The position numbers and the translations under genes were made by a program. Below, piece after piece: positions 1 to 8,719 of a stretch of 64,000 nt of DNA (positions within the stretch are counted from its first letter, which is position 1; every line of letters begins with the position of its first letter). A model generated the notes under the pieces. The model worked only from the letters and a program-made list of their open reading frames with translations. It was not told the origin of the DNA and ran no database searches. Source of the stretch: Terrisporobacter glycolicus ATCC 14880 = DSM 1288 (GTDB lineage: Bacteria > Bacillota > Clostridia > Peptostreptococcales > Peptostreptococcaceae); assembly GCF_036812735.1 (NCBI RefSeq), contig NZ_CP117523.1:2232001-2296000 (forward strand), read 5' to 3'.

Positions 1-674
1 ACACTAAGTATTATTATTACTTTTATAGAATCTCTAAAATGAACTTTCTTAAATATTTTTATTAATACAGTTGCCATAAGTACACCAACTAAGATTCCCA
101 TTACTATAGAAATTGGTATTTGTGCAAAACTTGATAAAGACATGTCTCCACCCTTTGCCAAATCTGTAAAAGCAGTAAATAATACTATTACAAAAATATC
201 ATCAACTGATGCTCCAGCCATAATTAATTGTGGAATACTATTTTCTCTTCCTATTTTTTGTTCTATCAGATTAATCATTCTAGGAACAATAATAGCTGGA
301 GATACGGCTGCAACCACAGCTCCCATAATTGCCGCTTCTAATACTGTTACTCCTAGTAATTTGGGTGCAATCAAAACAACTGCCAAAATTTCAAAACATG
401 CAGGCACAAAACACATTAGTACAGCAGGGCGGCCTACTTTTTTCAAATCTTTCACATCTAGTGATAGTCCTGCTCTAGTTAAAATAATTACAAGAGCCAA
501 TTGTCTAAGGTCTGGTGAAATACTTAATATTTTATCATCCAATAAATTAAATGCATAAGGACTTATTAAAATCCCTGTAAAAATCATTCCCATTAAGCTG
601 GGCAATTTTAACTTATTAAATATACTTCCCATTAATAAGCCAAGTAAAAAAATAATTGCTAAACTTGTTAACAT
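1..674 (-). CDS. Cation:proton antiporter (CPA family), N-terminal part
   Basis: Membrane antiporter exchanging a cation (or possibly fluoride-linked ions) for protons. The gene is read leftward and its 3' part lies outside the window; about 224 residues are visible. They are almost entirely hydrophobic helices, beginning MLTSLAIIFLLGLLMG. The sequence contains SPAIIVPRMI and a VDD pair placed where the ion-binding acidic residues of CPA2 exchangers usually sit. The ATG at 674 is preceded by GGAGG at good spacing. The gene is directly downstream of a fluoride riboswitch with a terminator, and CPA antiporters are a known gene class in fluoride-riboswitch regulons, so a fluoride-stress role is a fair inference. 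The exact ion cannot be read from the sequence. Confidence 0.85.
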   Translation of the reverse strand, partial: MLTSLAIIFLLGLLMGSIFNKLKLPSLMGMIFTGILISPYAFNLLDDKILSISPDLRQLALVIILTRAGLSLDVKDLKKVGRPAVLMCFVPACFEILAVVLIAPKLLGVTVLEAAIMGAVVAAVSPAIIVPRMINLIEQKIGRENSIPQLIMAGASVDDIFVIVLFTAFTDLAKGGDMSLSSFAQIPISIVMGILVGVLMATVLIKIFKKVHFRDSIKVIIILS

Positions 675-696
675 CTCTACCTCCTATTTTTTGCAT

Positions 697-791
697 AAAA
701 AAAGCTGATAAACTCCGTGACAAAATAATCACAGAAGTCATCAGCATAAATGCGGTTTAAGTGTAAACTTTGGGAGAACTTCATTCCCATG
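697..791 (-). promoter_or_regulatory. Fluoride (crcB) riboswitch with intrinsic terminator
   Basis: Read on the minus strand, the leader has the conserved fluoride-aptamer blocks in order: GGGAATGAAGTTCTCCC (787-771 region), AAACCGC, then GCTGATGACTTCTGTGA (745-729). The last block is also the 5' arm of a 17-bp terminator stem with one mismatch (745-729 pairing with 720-704), followed by seven T on the RNA sense. Aptamer folding and the terminator are therefore mutually exclusive, which predicts that fluoride turns expression on. The terminator ends 23 bases before the antiporter ATG. Confidence 0.9.
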
Positions 792-872
792 TTTTTATTT
801 TAACATAATTTGCATCTTAATTCAATTAATATTATCCTCAATATTATTTAATTTTTCTTAATTGAAGTTGTA

Positions 873-2126
873 TTAATCTCTTTCACTTTTAATCCATTTT
901 AAAGCATTTCTCAATTTTATAGGATTTCCATACATTAATGTAGCCATTCTATATATCTTTGCTCCACCCATTCCTACTAGTACTGTTGATACTATTAATA
1001 TTAGAGCAGATATTATGAATTCAGCTGATGTAACAGCTCCTGTTGCAACCCTTACTATCATTGTCATTGGAGATGCAAATGGTATATATGAACAAACCTT
1101 TAATACTATACTATCTCCGTTAGTTAATCCAAATATACTTATGAAAAATACTATAACAAATATCATTGTAATAGGACCAACGCTTGTTCCTATGTCTTCT
1201 GTCTTTGATACTAAAGCTCCTAATGCACCATATATAAATGAATAGAATAAGTATCCTAATATTCCAAATATAGCAAATGTAGCTAATAATTCTGAAGGAA
1301 TTTTAAATACATTATCTAACATTCCATTCCATACTTCACTATTTGCCTTATATGCAATAAATGTTGATGACATTATTATTCCAACTTGTGCTATACTTGC
1401 TATTGCACCTGCAATAACCTTACCAAAGATTAAATTATTTGTATTTGTACTAGTAACTAGGACTTCTATTGCTCTATTACTTTTTTCTGCAGTTATTCCC
1501 ATAGCAATTAATTGACCATACATTATAATCATCATATATATAATGAAAATTAATATATATGCGTAGAAATAATTATTTGCACTATCTTTTCCTAATATTT
1601 CAACATTAGAAACTATTTGAGTGTTATAAATTTTATCTACCTTTTTGAAATCCATTCCTTTACTAGTAATTTCTTTTTCTCTATATATGTTTTTCAAAAC
1701 TTCATCAAATATGCTTTTGTTTTCATCATCAAATTTAGTATTTTGAACAACATAGTCATATTTAGTTAAGCTGTCTATATTGAAACCTGCTTCTACATCT
1801 TCATTTTCAACTAACTTATTTAATTCACTTTGATTTTTTACAACTTTCCAATTTGAGTTTGGAAAATAAGCATTTAATATTTCTTTATTAGGTATAGTAT
1901 TATTTTCATCATATATTGCAAAATCAGTTTTATCCTCTTCTGCAACTTCTTCTACCTTAGTTTCATTTTCACCTGCCGTTGGCAATATTGATGACATATC
2001 TATAAAGTTAGGTATAGATAATCCAACTATCATCACTAAAGCAATTATTGCAGTGCTTATTATAAAAGATTTCTTTTTAAAATAATTACTAAGCTCAAAT
2101 TTTAGTACAGTAAGAAATTGTTTCAT
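873..2126 (-). CDS. ABC-2 type permease, NatB-like
   Basis: Membrane half of an ABC exporter, 417 residues. It has an N-terminal helix after a short basic stretch, a large extracytoplasmic segment (about residues 45-185, rich in D, E and K), then five or six membrane helices in the C-terminal half, the usual ABC-2/NatB plan. It starts on the last base of the preceding ATPase gene, so the two are translationally coupled. The NatB family includes a Na+ exporter, but many relatives act on drugs or peptides and the substrate is not determined here. Confidence 0.85.
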   Translation of the reverse strand: MKQFLTVLKFELSNYFKKKSFIISTAIIALVMIVGLSIPNFIDMSSILPTAGENETKVEEVAEEDKTDFAIYDENNTIPNKEILNAYFPNSNWKVVKNQSELNKLVENEDVEAGFNIDSLTKYDYVVQNTKFDDENKSIFDEVLKNIYREKEITSKGMDFKKVDKIYNTQIVSNVEILGKDSANNYFYAYILIFIIYMMIIMYGQLIAMGITAEKSNRAIEVLVTSTNTNNLIFGKVIAGAIASIAQVGIIMSSTFIAYKANSEVWNGMLDNVFKIPSELLATFAIFGILGYLFYSFIYGALGALVSKTEDIGTSVGPITMIFVIVFFISIFGLTNGDSIVLKVCSYIPFASPMTMIVRVATGAVTSAEFIISALILIVSTVLVGMGGAKIYRMATLMYGNPIKLRNALKWIKSERD

Positions 2127-3040
2127 TATTCCTCACCTACTTTCTTTACAAATATATCTGTTAAATCTGGTTCATATGTAGAAAACTTCTCTATATCTAT
2201 ATTTTCTTTTAATATTTTTTCTAAAAATTGATTTTTTGTTGCATCATTATGTAACTCTAATACTAAATAATCTTTTTTAACTTCATTTACAATTACCAAA
2301 TCATTAAACTTCTCTTGGCATATAGATTTTAAATCATTTATTTTTAAGTTATTTGCACTTAATATTAACCTATTATTACCAAATTCTCTTTTTATGTCTT
2401 TAAGATTTCCACTTAAAACAATCTCGCCCTTATTTATTATAACTATATCTTCACAAAATTCTTCAACGTAACTCATTTGATGGCTAGAGAATATAACTAG
2501 TTTATTTTGGCTTATTAATTCTCTTACAGTATCTTTAAGTATTTGCGCATTAACTGGGTCTAGCCCACTAAAAGGTTCATCAAGTATAACTATTTCTGGA
2601 TCACAAACTAAAGTTTGCCCTAATTGTACCTTTTGCTGATTCCCTTTTGACAAACTATCTAGTGTTCTATTTGCATATTCTTCTATGCCTAACTTTTTAA
2701 GCCATATCTTTGTACTTTCTTTTGCATTTTTTGCTGTCATTCCTCTTAACTGAGCTAAATAAACTATCTGCTCTGTAACTTTCTTCTTAGGATATAAACC
2801 TCTTTCTTCTGGTAAATATCCAATTTGATAGTTTCTTGGTTCAAATTTTTTTCCATCTATTAATATTTCACCTGAGTTAGCTTTAAAAACATCCATTAAT
2901 ATACGAATTGTTGTAGTTTTTCCTGCTCCATTTCTTCCTAACAACCCAAGTGCCTTTCCACTTTCAACTGAAAATGATATTCCATGCAGTACTTCATTTT
3001 CAGAAAAACTTTTTCTTATCTTCCTTACCTCTAGCCTCAT
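2126..3040 (-). CDS. ABC transporter ATP-binding protein, NatA-like
   Basis: Cytoplasmic ATPase partner of the downstream ABC-2 permease, 304 residues. Walker A is GRNGAGKT (about residues 35-42), the signature is LSKGNQQKVQLG, Walker B is VILDEPFSGLD, and there is a switch histidine in SSHQMSYVEEF. The C-terminal 80 residues form the extension usual in NatA-type proteins. The start at 3040 has a GGGGGG ribosome site. The 150 bases upstream contain a GTTTC/GAAAC inverted repeat near 3107-3121 that could be an operator, though this is weak. The pair is self-contained. Confidence 0.88.
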   Translation of the reverse strand: MRLEVRKIRKSFSENEVLHGISFSVESGKALGLLGRNGAGKTTTIRILMDVFKANSGEILIDGKKFEPRNYQIGYLPEERGLYPKKKVTEQIVYLAQLRGMTAKNAKESTKIWLKKLGIEEYANRTLDSLSKGNQQKVQLGQTLVCDPEIVILDEPFSGLDPVNAQILKDTVRELISQNKLVIFSSHQMSYVEEFCEDIVIINKGEIVLSGNLKDIKREFGNNRLILSANNLKINDLKSICQEKFNDLVIVNEVKKDYLVLELHNDATKNQFLEKILKENIDIEKFSTYEPDLTDIFVKKVGEE

Positions 3041-3442
3041 ATATTCCCCCCTTAAAATAATCGTCTACTAAATAATATATTAAAATCATTTTTGTTTCAA
3101 GTTAAGTTTCCTTAAGAAACAATATATGATAGATAGAATTTTTATAATTTAAAGATACACTTGTGGCTACATTTACTATTAGAGATTAATTCATTGATCT
3201 AACTTAAAACAAGGCATTGAACTTTTAATTAATAAAATTATTTTGCTATTTGAAAATAAATGAATACTATGTATAATGTAATCAAAGTTCGCAATTGTTA
3301 TATAATGCGAAATAAGTATTAAAAATAAAGTGTTCACGAAAAAATCTGTTTTAGTGGATATTAAAACATGGCTAGGAATGATACATATCAATGTACCCAA
3401 CCTAGCCATTTTATTTTATGTTTTTGATAAAGAATATCATAA
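3041..3442. other. Intergenic region without a convincing gene
   Basis: About 400 bases of AT-rich sequence. Visible elements are the promoter-side region of the ABC pair (3041-3130, with a GTTTC...GAAAC inverted repeat) and a strong stem-loop at 3368-3409. A 72-codon minus-strand frame here runs through the stem-loop, has no ribosome site and resembles nothing known, so it is not called. Confidence 0.6.
3368..3409 (-). terminator. Terminator after the 126-residue membrane protein gene
   Basis: Perfect 9-bp inverted repeat ATGGCTAGG/CCTAGCCAT with an internal TACAT/ATGTA mini-stem. It is T-rich on both exits, so it may work in both directions. It lies 34 bases past the stop of the gene ending at 3443. 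Confidence 0.65.
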
Positions 3443-3823
3443 TTAATGTTTTTTATTACTTTTATATGAATTCGTAAATCGTCTAGGATCAAAATATAAG
3501 AAATATAAACCTACTAATACAATAAAAATACTTAATAACTTATCATCTGATCCAAATAAAAATAATAAACCGAAAGCAACAAAGAATATCCCAAAATATG
3601 TTAAAAAACTATTAATTTTCTTTAACTTTTCTTGACTCATTGTTTCCCAACAAGTAGGACTGCAATAATTCACTTTTTTTGTTTTTGCATATTCTTCTCT
3701 TTCTTTATTAAACTTTTCTTCTGTTTTTCTTTTTTGCTCTTCCTTTACTTGTTTAAAACCATCTTTGTAAAGATTCTTCACATCACTAAATTCTTTTTTT
3801 ATTTCATCTTTACTTTTATGCAT
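3443..3823 (-). CDS. Small membrane protein with charged N-terminal helix
   Basis: Not a family I recognise with confidence. It has 126 residues. Residues 1-50 are very rich in K, E and D and are likely a coiled coil; a short CSPTCWETMSQ segment follows; two hydrophobic helices (about 74-92 and 96-110) come next, and the tail is basic. The likely topology is both ends in the cytoplasm. It has a GGGGG ribosome site 6 bases before the ATG and its own terminator, so it is probably monocistronic. The two cysteines (CxxxC) could bind metal or be redox active, but there is no supporting motif. Confidence 0.65.
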   Translation of the reverse strand: MHKSKDEIKKEFSDVKNLYKDGFKQVKEEQKRKTEEKFNKEREEYAKTKKVNYCSPTCWETMSQEKLKKINSFLTYFGIFFVAFGLLFLFGSDDKLLSIFIVLVGLYFLYFDPRRFTNSYKSNKKH

Positions 3824-4032
3824 CAGAAACCCCCATATATATACATATTTGTATAAATTGTATCAAAAAAATATGAAAAGTACAAATGTAATGAACTATT
3901 TGATTAAAAATTCCATTATATTATTGCTCATTGAGATTTGATATAGTGGAAAATAATTCGTAAATTTAATATGATACAAATTAATATGTTAAGGTTAAAG
4001 AATAAATTCACTGCACTAATCTTGACACACTA

Positions 4033-6060
4033 TTACTTATTTACAATTCTCTTATACCCTCTATATGTTCCATAGAAATATACACCATAAACAGCACATA
4101 TAATACATATTGAAATTATATTGTTGCCTAAAGTATCGTAATCTCCAATTATTTTTACCACATCATTTGCTACCTTTATTCCGAATATACTATGAACTAA
4201 AGCTAGAAGTATAGGTATAGCAAAGTATAATAAAACTTGTACAAATATGGATCTGTTTATCATGTTTGAACTTACACCTAGCTTTCTTAATATTTCATAT
4301 CTACCGACACTTTCTATTGCTCCTGACAATTGACTAAGTCCAAGAACTGCCGCACTGGCTATTAAGAAAATTATCCCTATATATAATCCAACGTATAAAT
4401 ACATACTAGATGAAGCCATATTTCCCTCTAATGCTATAATTCTAGTCATTGCACTTATCTTTACTTTATCATTTTCTTTATATTTTTTGCCTTCAGCCAT
4501 GCCTTTTTCAAGATTTTTCACTGCTTTATTTTCTGTATCCTTCTTATCACCAATATAATTTAAACTTAAGCACTTTTTAAGTAAACTATATTTACGAATA
4601 TTTTCATCTTTAACTACTAGTGTTGCAAAATTACCACTAACTAGAGTATCTTCTATTGAATTAAATCCATATTGACTATTAACTTCAAAATCCTCTTGTC
4701 CAATTTTCATAGTCTTATTTTTGCTCACATATTCTTTAACTGAGGGCTCTATTGTAGACATATCAGTAAAAATAAATACTTCTTTGTCTTTTAAAGTTAT
4801 TGTCTCTTTATTTTGCATTTTCATTAATTTATTATAATCTGATAATTTTACAATAGGTACAGTAAAATCTCTCATACTATTTATTTGTCTAGATAAAAAA
4901 TCATCTGTAGTGCTTTTAAACAACTGTTTAAATTTTACTGGTGAATTATATATGTTGTAATCTAAATATTCATTTGTATAATCTTTTATATTAAATCCTA
5001 TTTTTTTTACTGTTTCACTTATCTTTTCTTTTGAGGCTTTTAAATTTTCTTCTTTTTCATATGTATGTATCAAAGTCATATCATAAGGTGCTAAGAATTG
5101 TGCTGTATTTTCCATTGCACTTTTTGTTCCTATGGATGCAGTATACATTCCTATGGAAATAAACAGCATCAAACAAATAACACTCATAGAAATATAATTT
5201 GTATTTATTTTGCTATTTAGTTGTCTCAAAGTAAATGTATTAAGATTTTTTAAATATTGGTTTTTACTACTTTGTATTACCTTTATTAAAAAGCCTGCCA
5301 AAGCTCTAAAAAACAATACAGTTCCAACTATTCCTAGTATAATTGATAATTTAAATTTATCATTTATATCTGTTAATCCATTTTCCAAAATTAACTTATA
5401 TGCCACTGCTAAGCAAACCACTGATATAACAAATAAAATCACTGATAAAATTAAATTTGTACCTTTTAATTTTTCATTATTTCTATCACCGTTTATAAGG
5501 TTTATCAACTTACACCTTGATACTAGAATAAAGTTAAAAACCATAGATATAAAATACATAATCCCAAAATATAAAATAGTTTTTAGACATGCATCTTTTG
5601 AAAAAATAAATTTATATTCAGTCATATCTATAGCAAATAGTTTTGCTGTAACTCCTGCTAGTCCTTGAGATAAAAACACACCAATAAATATTCCAACTAC
5701 TAAGGATAATATACCCACTATAATGGTTTCATAAAATAACATAAAAGCTATTTTACTTCTACTAATACCTAGTGTCATATATATTCCAAACTCTTTATTT
5801 CTTTTCTTTATTAAAAAATTATTTGCATATAGTATTAAAAAACCAAGTACAAATGATACAAATACAGATACCATAGATATTATCTTATTAAGCGCATCAA
5901 GAAAAATCTTCTGTGTATCTGATAAATCCATCATTATAGTTTGTGATTCTATGGAATTGAAAATATAAAATATACAAATTCCTAATGCCAGTGTGAAAAA
6001 ATATATACTATAATCTTTTATACTTCTTTGCACATTTCTTCGTGATAACTTAAATAACAT
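4033..6060 (-). CDS. BceB-like ABC permease (FtsX/MacB-type fold)
   Basis: Permease of an antimicrobial-peptide sensing and resistance transporter. It has about 675 residues: one helix near the N-terminus, three grouped helices (about 50-160), further helices, a large extracytoplasmic domain (about 310-540), and three C-terminal helices. This is the ten-helix BceB plan with the big loop between helices 7 and 8. The ATG at 6060 has GGGGGTG upstream; a TTG 18 bases earlier is possible but less likely. It overlaps the end of the ATPase gene, so it is co-translated. It is known that BceAB-type transporters pass the drug signal to a BceS kinase, and such a kinase is encoded just upstream. Confidence 0.88.
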   Translation of the reverse strand: MLFKLSRRNVQRSIKDYSIYFFTLALGICIFYIFNSIESQTIMMDLSDTQKIFLDALNKIISMVSVFVSFVLGFLILYANNFLIKKRNKEFGIYMTLGISRSKIAFMLFYETIIVGILSLVVGIFIGVFLSQGLAGVTAKLFAIDMTEYKFIFSKDACLKTILYFGIMYFISMVFNFILVSRCKLINLINGDRNNEKLKGTNLILSVILFVISVVCLAVAYKLILENGLTDINDKFKLSIILGIVGTVLFFRALAGFLIKVIQSSKNQYLKNLNTFTLRQLNSKINTNYISMSVICLMLFISIGMYTASIGTKSAMENTAQFLAPYDMTLIHTYEKEENLKASKEKISETVKKIGFNIKDYTNEYLDYNIYNSPVKFKQLFKSTTDDFLSRQINSMRDFTVPIVKLSDYNKLMKMQNKETITLKDKEVFIFTDMSTIEPSVKEYVSKNKTMKIGQEDFEVNSQYGFNSIEDTLVSGNFATLVVKDENIRKYSLLKKCLSLNYIGDKKDTENKAVKNLEKGMAEGKKYKENDKVKISAMTRIIALEGNMASSSMYLYVGLYIGIIFLIASAAVLGLSQLSGAIESVGRYEILRKLGVSSNMINRSIFVQVLLYFAIPILLALVHSIFGIKVANDVVKIIGDYDTLGNNIISICIICAVYGVYFYGTYRGYKRIVNK

Positions 6061-6817
6061 TGCTAGTGTCACCCCCAAGAAATGTAACTACTTCTATAAT
6101 TCTTTTGAAAAATTCTTTTCTATCGTCATTTCCTCTTATTAACTCGTTAAATATCTTTCCATCTTTTATAAATAAAATTCTTTTGCAGTAACTAGCTGTA
6201 AAAGCATCATGAGTTACCATCATTATTGTTGAATTTAAACTTTCATTTAGATTAGACAAGTTTTCAAGTAGCACTCTTGCAGATTTCGAATCAAGGGATC
6301 CTGTTGGTTCATCTGCTAAAATTAAAGATGGATTAGTTATTATAGCCCTTCCACAAGCTACTCTTTGCTTTTGACCTCCGGATATTTCATAAGGGAATTT
6401 ATTTAATATATCTGAAATGTTTAATTTATTTCCAATTGATTTTACTTTTTCATCAATGTTAACACCCTTCTCCCCAATTACTGATAAAGCTAAAGATATA
6501 TTTTCGTAAACTGTTAAGGTATCTAATAAATTAAATTCTTGGAATATAAATCCTAAATGTTCTCTTCTAAATTTCTCTACATTTTTTCTTGAAAAAGTAG
6601 TTATATCTTTGTTTTCTATTAATATAGTTCCTGTAGTTGGCTTGTCAATAGTCGCTATACAATTTAAAAGTGTTGTTTTACCACTACCACTAGGACCCAT
6701 AATACCTATAAATTCTCCTTCCTCCACTTGAAAAGAGATATTGTTTATTGCTTTTGTTAAATTTCTTTTATTACCATAATATTTTTCTATATTTTTAACT
6801 TGTAAAACTGTGTTCAT
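6050..6817 (-). CDS. BceA-like ABC transporter ATP-binding protein
   Basis: ATPase subunit of the BceAB-type transporter, 255 residues from the ATG at 6817. Walker A is GPSGSGKT (41-48), followed by the signature ISGGQKQR and Walker B LILADEPTGSLD. An in-frame start 21 bases upstream exists, but GGAGG sits 8 bases before 6817 and would be inside the longer frame, so the shorter start is chosen. It belongs to the MacB/LolD-type ATPases. It follows the sensor kinase gene after a 140-base gap that contains its own promoter and a likely response-regulator site. Confidence 0.9.
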   Translation of the reverse strand: MNTVLQVKNIEKYYGNKRNLTKAINNISFQVEEGEFIGIMGPSGSGKTTLLNCIATIDKPTTGTILIENKDITTFSRKNVEKFRREHLGFIFQEFNLLDTLTVYENISLALSVIGEKGVNIDEKVKSIGNKLNISDILNKFPYEISGGQKQRVACGRAIITNPSLILADEPTGSLDSKSARVLLENLSNLNESLNSTIMMVTHDAFTASYCKRILFIKDGKIFNELIRGNDDRKEFFKRIIEVVTFLGGDTSNVI

Positions 6818-6849
6818 TGTTGTTACCTCCATAACCAATTTATACTTAT

Positions 6850-6914
6850 ATTATATAAGCTTTAGAGGTTTGCATTAATAACATAACCTTACCACAATCT
6901 TACAAAAAGGTAAG
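6850..6914 (-). promoter_or_regulatory. Promoter of bceAB-like genes with upstream inverted repeat
   Basis: On the minus strand, a perfect TATAAT (6855-6850) has only a poor -35 (TTAATG) 17 bases upstream. Just beyond the -35 is the inverted repeat CTTACC (6888-6893) / GGTAAG (6909-6914) with a 15-base spacer. A weak -35 plus an upstream dyad fits an activator-dependent promoter for the BceR-like regulator. The layout is seen in the sequence; the binding is inferred. Confidence 0.6.
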
Positions 6915-6957
6915 TTTACATTGTATCTCTGTAATGTTTCATCAAATCAGAACTTCT

Positions 6958-7998
6958 TTAATTTATCTGAGTCATACTCCCCTTAGGAAATGTTATTTTT
7001 ACAGTAGTTTCTTCATTTACTTTTGAATCTATTTCTAATCCTAAGTACATCTTATCTGCTAATTTCTTAGATATATATAAACCCATACCTGTTGATTTCT
7101 TAAATTTTCTACCATTTATTCCTGTAAAACCTTTACTAAATACTTTTTTCAAATCTTTCTCATCTATACCTATTCCATTATCCTTTATAAAAAGTTCTAT
7201 GTAATTTTTACTTTCCTTTGTATATATAGTAATTTTGCCATATTGGCTCTTTAATTTTTCATTTATATCTTTACTACCTATATACTTTATGGAATTTATT
7301 ATTATTTGGTTTAGAATGTATTCCAACCATTTTTTATCACAGTACACATTGCTGTTAAAGTCTTGCAAATCTATAATTATTTTATTTTCCCTTATAAGCT
7401 TCTTATTTCTTCTTATTGTATTGCTTATGTATTTTTTCAGATTGATTTCTTTTATTATGTAATCTAGCTCTACTTCATTACTTTTAGAGTAATAAAGTGC
7501 TTGTTCTATAAAGTCTTCTATTTTTTCTATTTCTTCTAAAACGCTTAATGTATGTTCATTTTTGTTATTTTCTATTATCAACTTGCTCGCTGATATGGGT
7601 AGTTTGACTTCATGTACCCACAAATCTAGATACTCCTTATACTCTTCTTGATTAAATTTATATAAATTAATCTCTTCATTCATTGCTTTATCTGTAACAC
7701 TTAAGACATTATATAAAATTTTCCCCTCTAAAAAAGACGGTTCTTCCATTAGCACTGGTAGCAAATATTTTTTATCAAGTTCTCTTAGAGATGCTTCTAC
7801 TTTCGTGTAGTAATCATTTTTTCTTAAATAATCGTGTGCAAATTCTATAAAAGTTAATACTATCCATAGAGTTATAATAAAATTTATAGTTATGTTTTCA
7901 ACTCTAGATAAGTTCAGGATATATATTACAAAAACGAGAAATATTAGCCTTAAAATTATAGATAAGCTTTTATCTTTTATATAATCTTTTATTTTCAT
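6958..7998 (-). CDS. BceS-like intramembrane-sensing histidine kinase
   Basis: Sensor kinase, 346 residues. Two helices (about 13-30 and 37-55) are separated by only a few residues, so there is no extracellular sensor domain; this is the hallmark of BceS-type kinases that listen to their ABC transporter. The phospho-accepting histidine is in WVHEVKLP (H129). The N box is around NQIIINSIKYI, and G boxes are DNGIGID and GMGLYISKKLA. It starts 2 bases after the regulator's stop, without a clear ribosome site of its own, so it depends on coupled translation. Confidence 0.92.
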   Translation of the reverse strand: MKIKDYIKDKSLSIILRLIFLVFVIYILNLSRVENITINFIITLWIVLTFIEFAHDYLRKNDYYTKVEASLRELDKKYLLPVLMEEPSFLEGKILYNVLSVTDKAMNEEINLYKFNQEEYKEYLDLWVHEVKLPISASKLIIENNKNEHTLSVLEEIEKIEDFIEQALYYSKSNEVELDYIIKEINLKKYISNTIRRNKKLIRENKIIIDLQDFNSNVYCDKKWLEYILNQIIINSIKYIGSKDINEKLKSQYGKITIYTKESKNYIELFIKDNGIGIDEKDLKKVFSKGFTGINGRKFKKSTGMGLYISKKLADKMYLGLEIDSKVNEETTVKITFPKGSMTQIN

Positions 7999-8000
7999 AA

Positions 8001-8669
8001 TTACGGCATTATATAGCCTCTTCCCCTCCTAGTTTCTATATATCCTTCACATTTTATTTCTTCTAATTTTTTTCTAAGTCTGTTAATATTTACAGTTAGC
8101 GTATTATCATCTATAAATAAATCCAAGTCCCATAAATAATCCATCAAATCTCCTCTTGAAACTATTTTTCCTTTATTTTTCATCAAACAATTTAATATTC
8201 TAAATTCATTTTTCGTAAGCTCTATTTCTTTGCTTTCAAATGTAACAGTGTTTCTAGGTAAATCTAATTCTAATCCTTTATATATAATCACATCTGTATT
8301 TTCTTTATCATAAGTTCTTTTTAAAATTGAGTTTATTCGTGCTAATAAGATTTGTGTATTATATGGCTTTGTAATAAAATCATCTGCTCCCAAATTAATA
8401 CTCATAAGCTCGTCCATCTCTGTATCTCTACTAGTAACTACGATTATTGGTACATTAGATTTTTTTCTTATTTCCCTGCAAATGTAGTATCCATCGTATA
8501 TGGGTAAATTTATGTCTAATAATACTAAATGTGCATTTTCTTTTAAAATATCTCCTATTATGTTTTCAAATTTTGATAGACAAATCACTTCGTAATTGTA
8601 GTTAACTAAGAAATTCTTAAGCTCTTCTCTTATTTTTTCTTCATCTTCTACTATAATAATTTTTTTCAT
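8001..8669 (-). CDS. BceR-like response regulator, OmpR family
   Basis: Two-component regulator, 222 residues. The receiver domain has acidic pair ED (9-10), phospho-acceptor D52 in LLDINLP, T79 in VVTSRD and K101 in ITKPYN. A winged-helix DNA-binding domain with typical C-terminal sequence (RRGRGYIMP) follows. It is the first gene of the regulator-kinase-ATPase-permease set and is expected to switch on the transporter genes through the dyad at 6888-6914. The ribosome site is AGGGGG before the ATG at 8669. Confidence 0.92.
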   Translation of the reverse strand: MKKIIIVEDEEKIREELKNFLVNYNYEVICLSKFENIIGDILKENAHLVLLDINLPIYDGYYICREIRKKSNVPIIVVTSRDTEMDELMSINLGADDFITKPYNTQILLARINSILKRTYDKENTDVIIYKGLELDLPRNTVTFESKEIELTKNEFRILNCLMKNKGKIVSRGDLMDYLWDLDLFIDDNTLTVNINRLRKKLEEIKCEGYIETRRGRGYIMP

Positions 8670-8719
8670 TATTTCAAATTTCCCCCTAGTAACAAATATT
8701 CCATGTTCATTTTCTTATA

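Noticed and set aside
3191-3409. 72-codon minus-strand frame
   Set aside because: Begins inside a terminator stem, has no ribosome site and no recognisable sequence.
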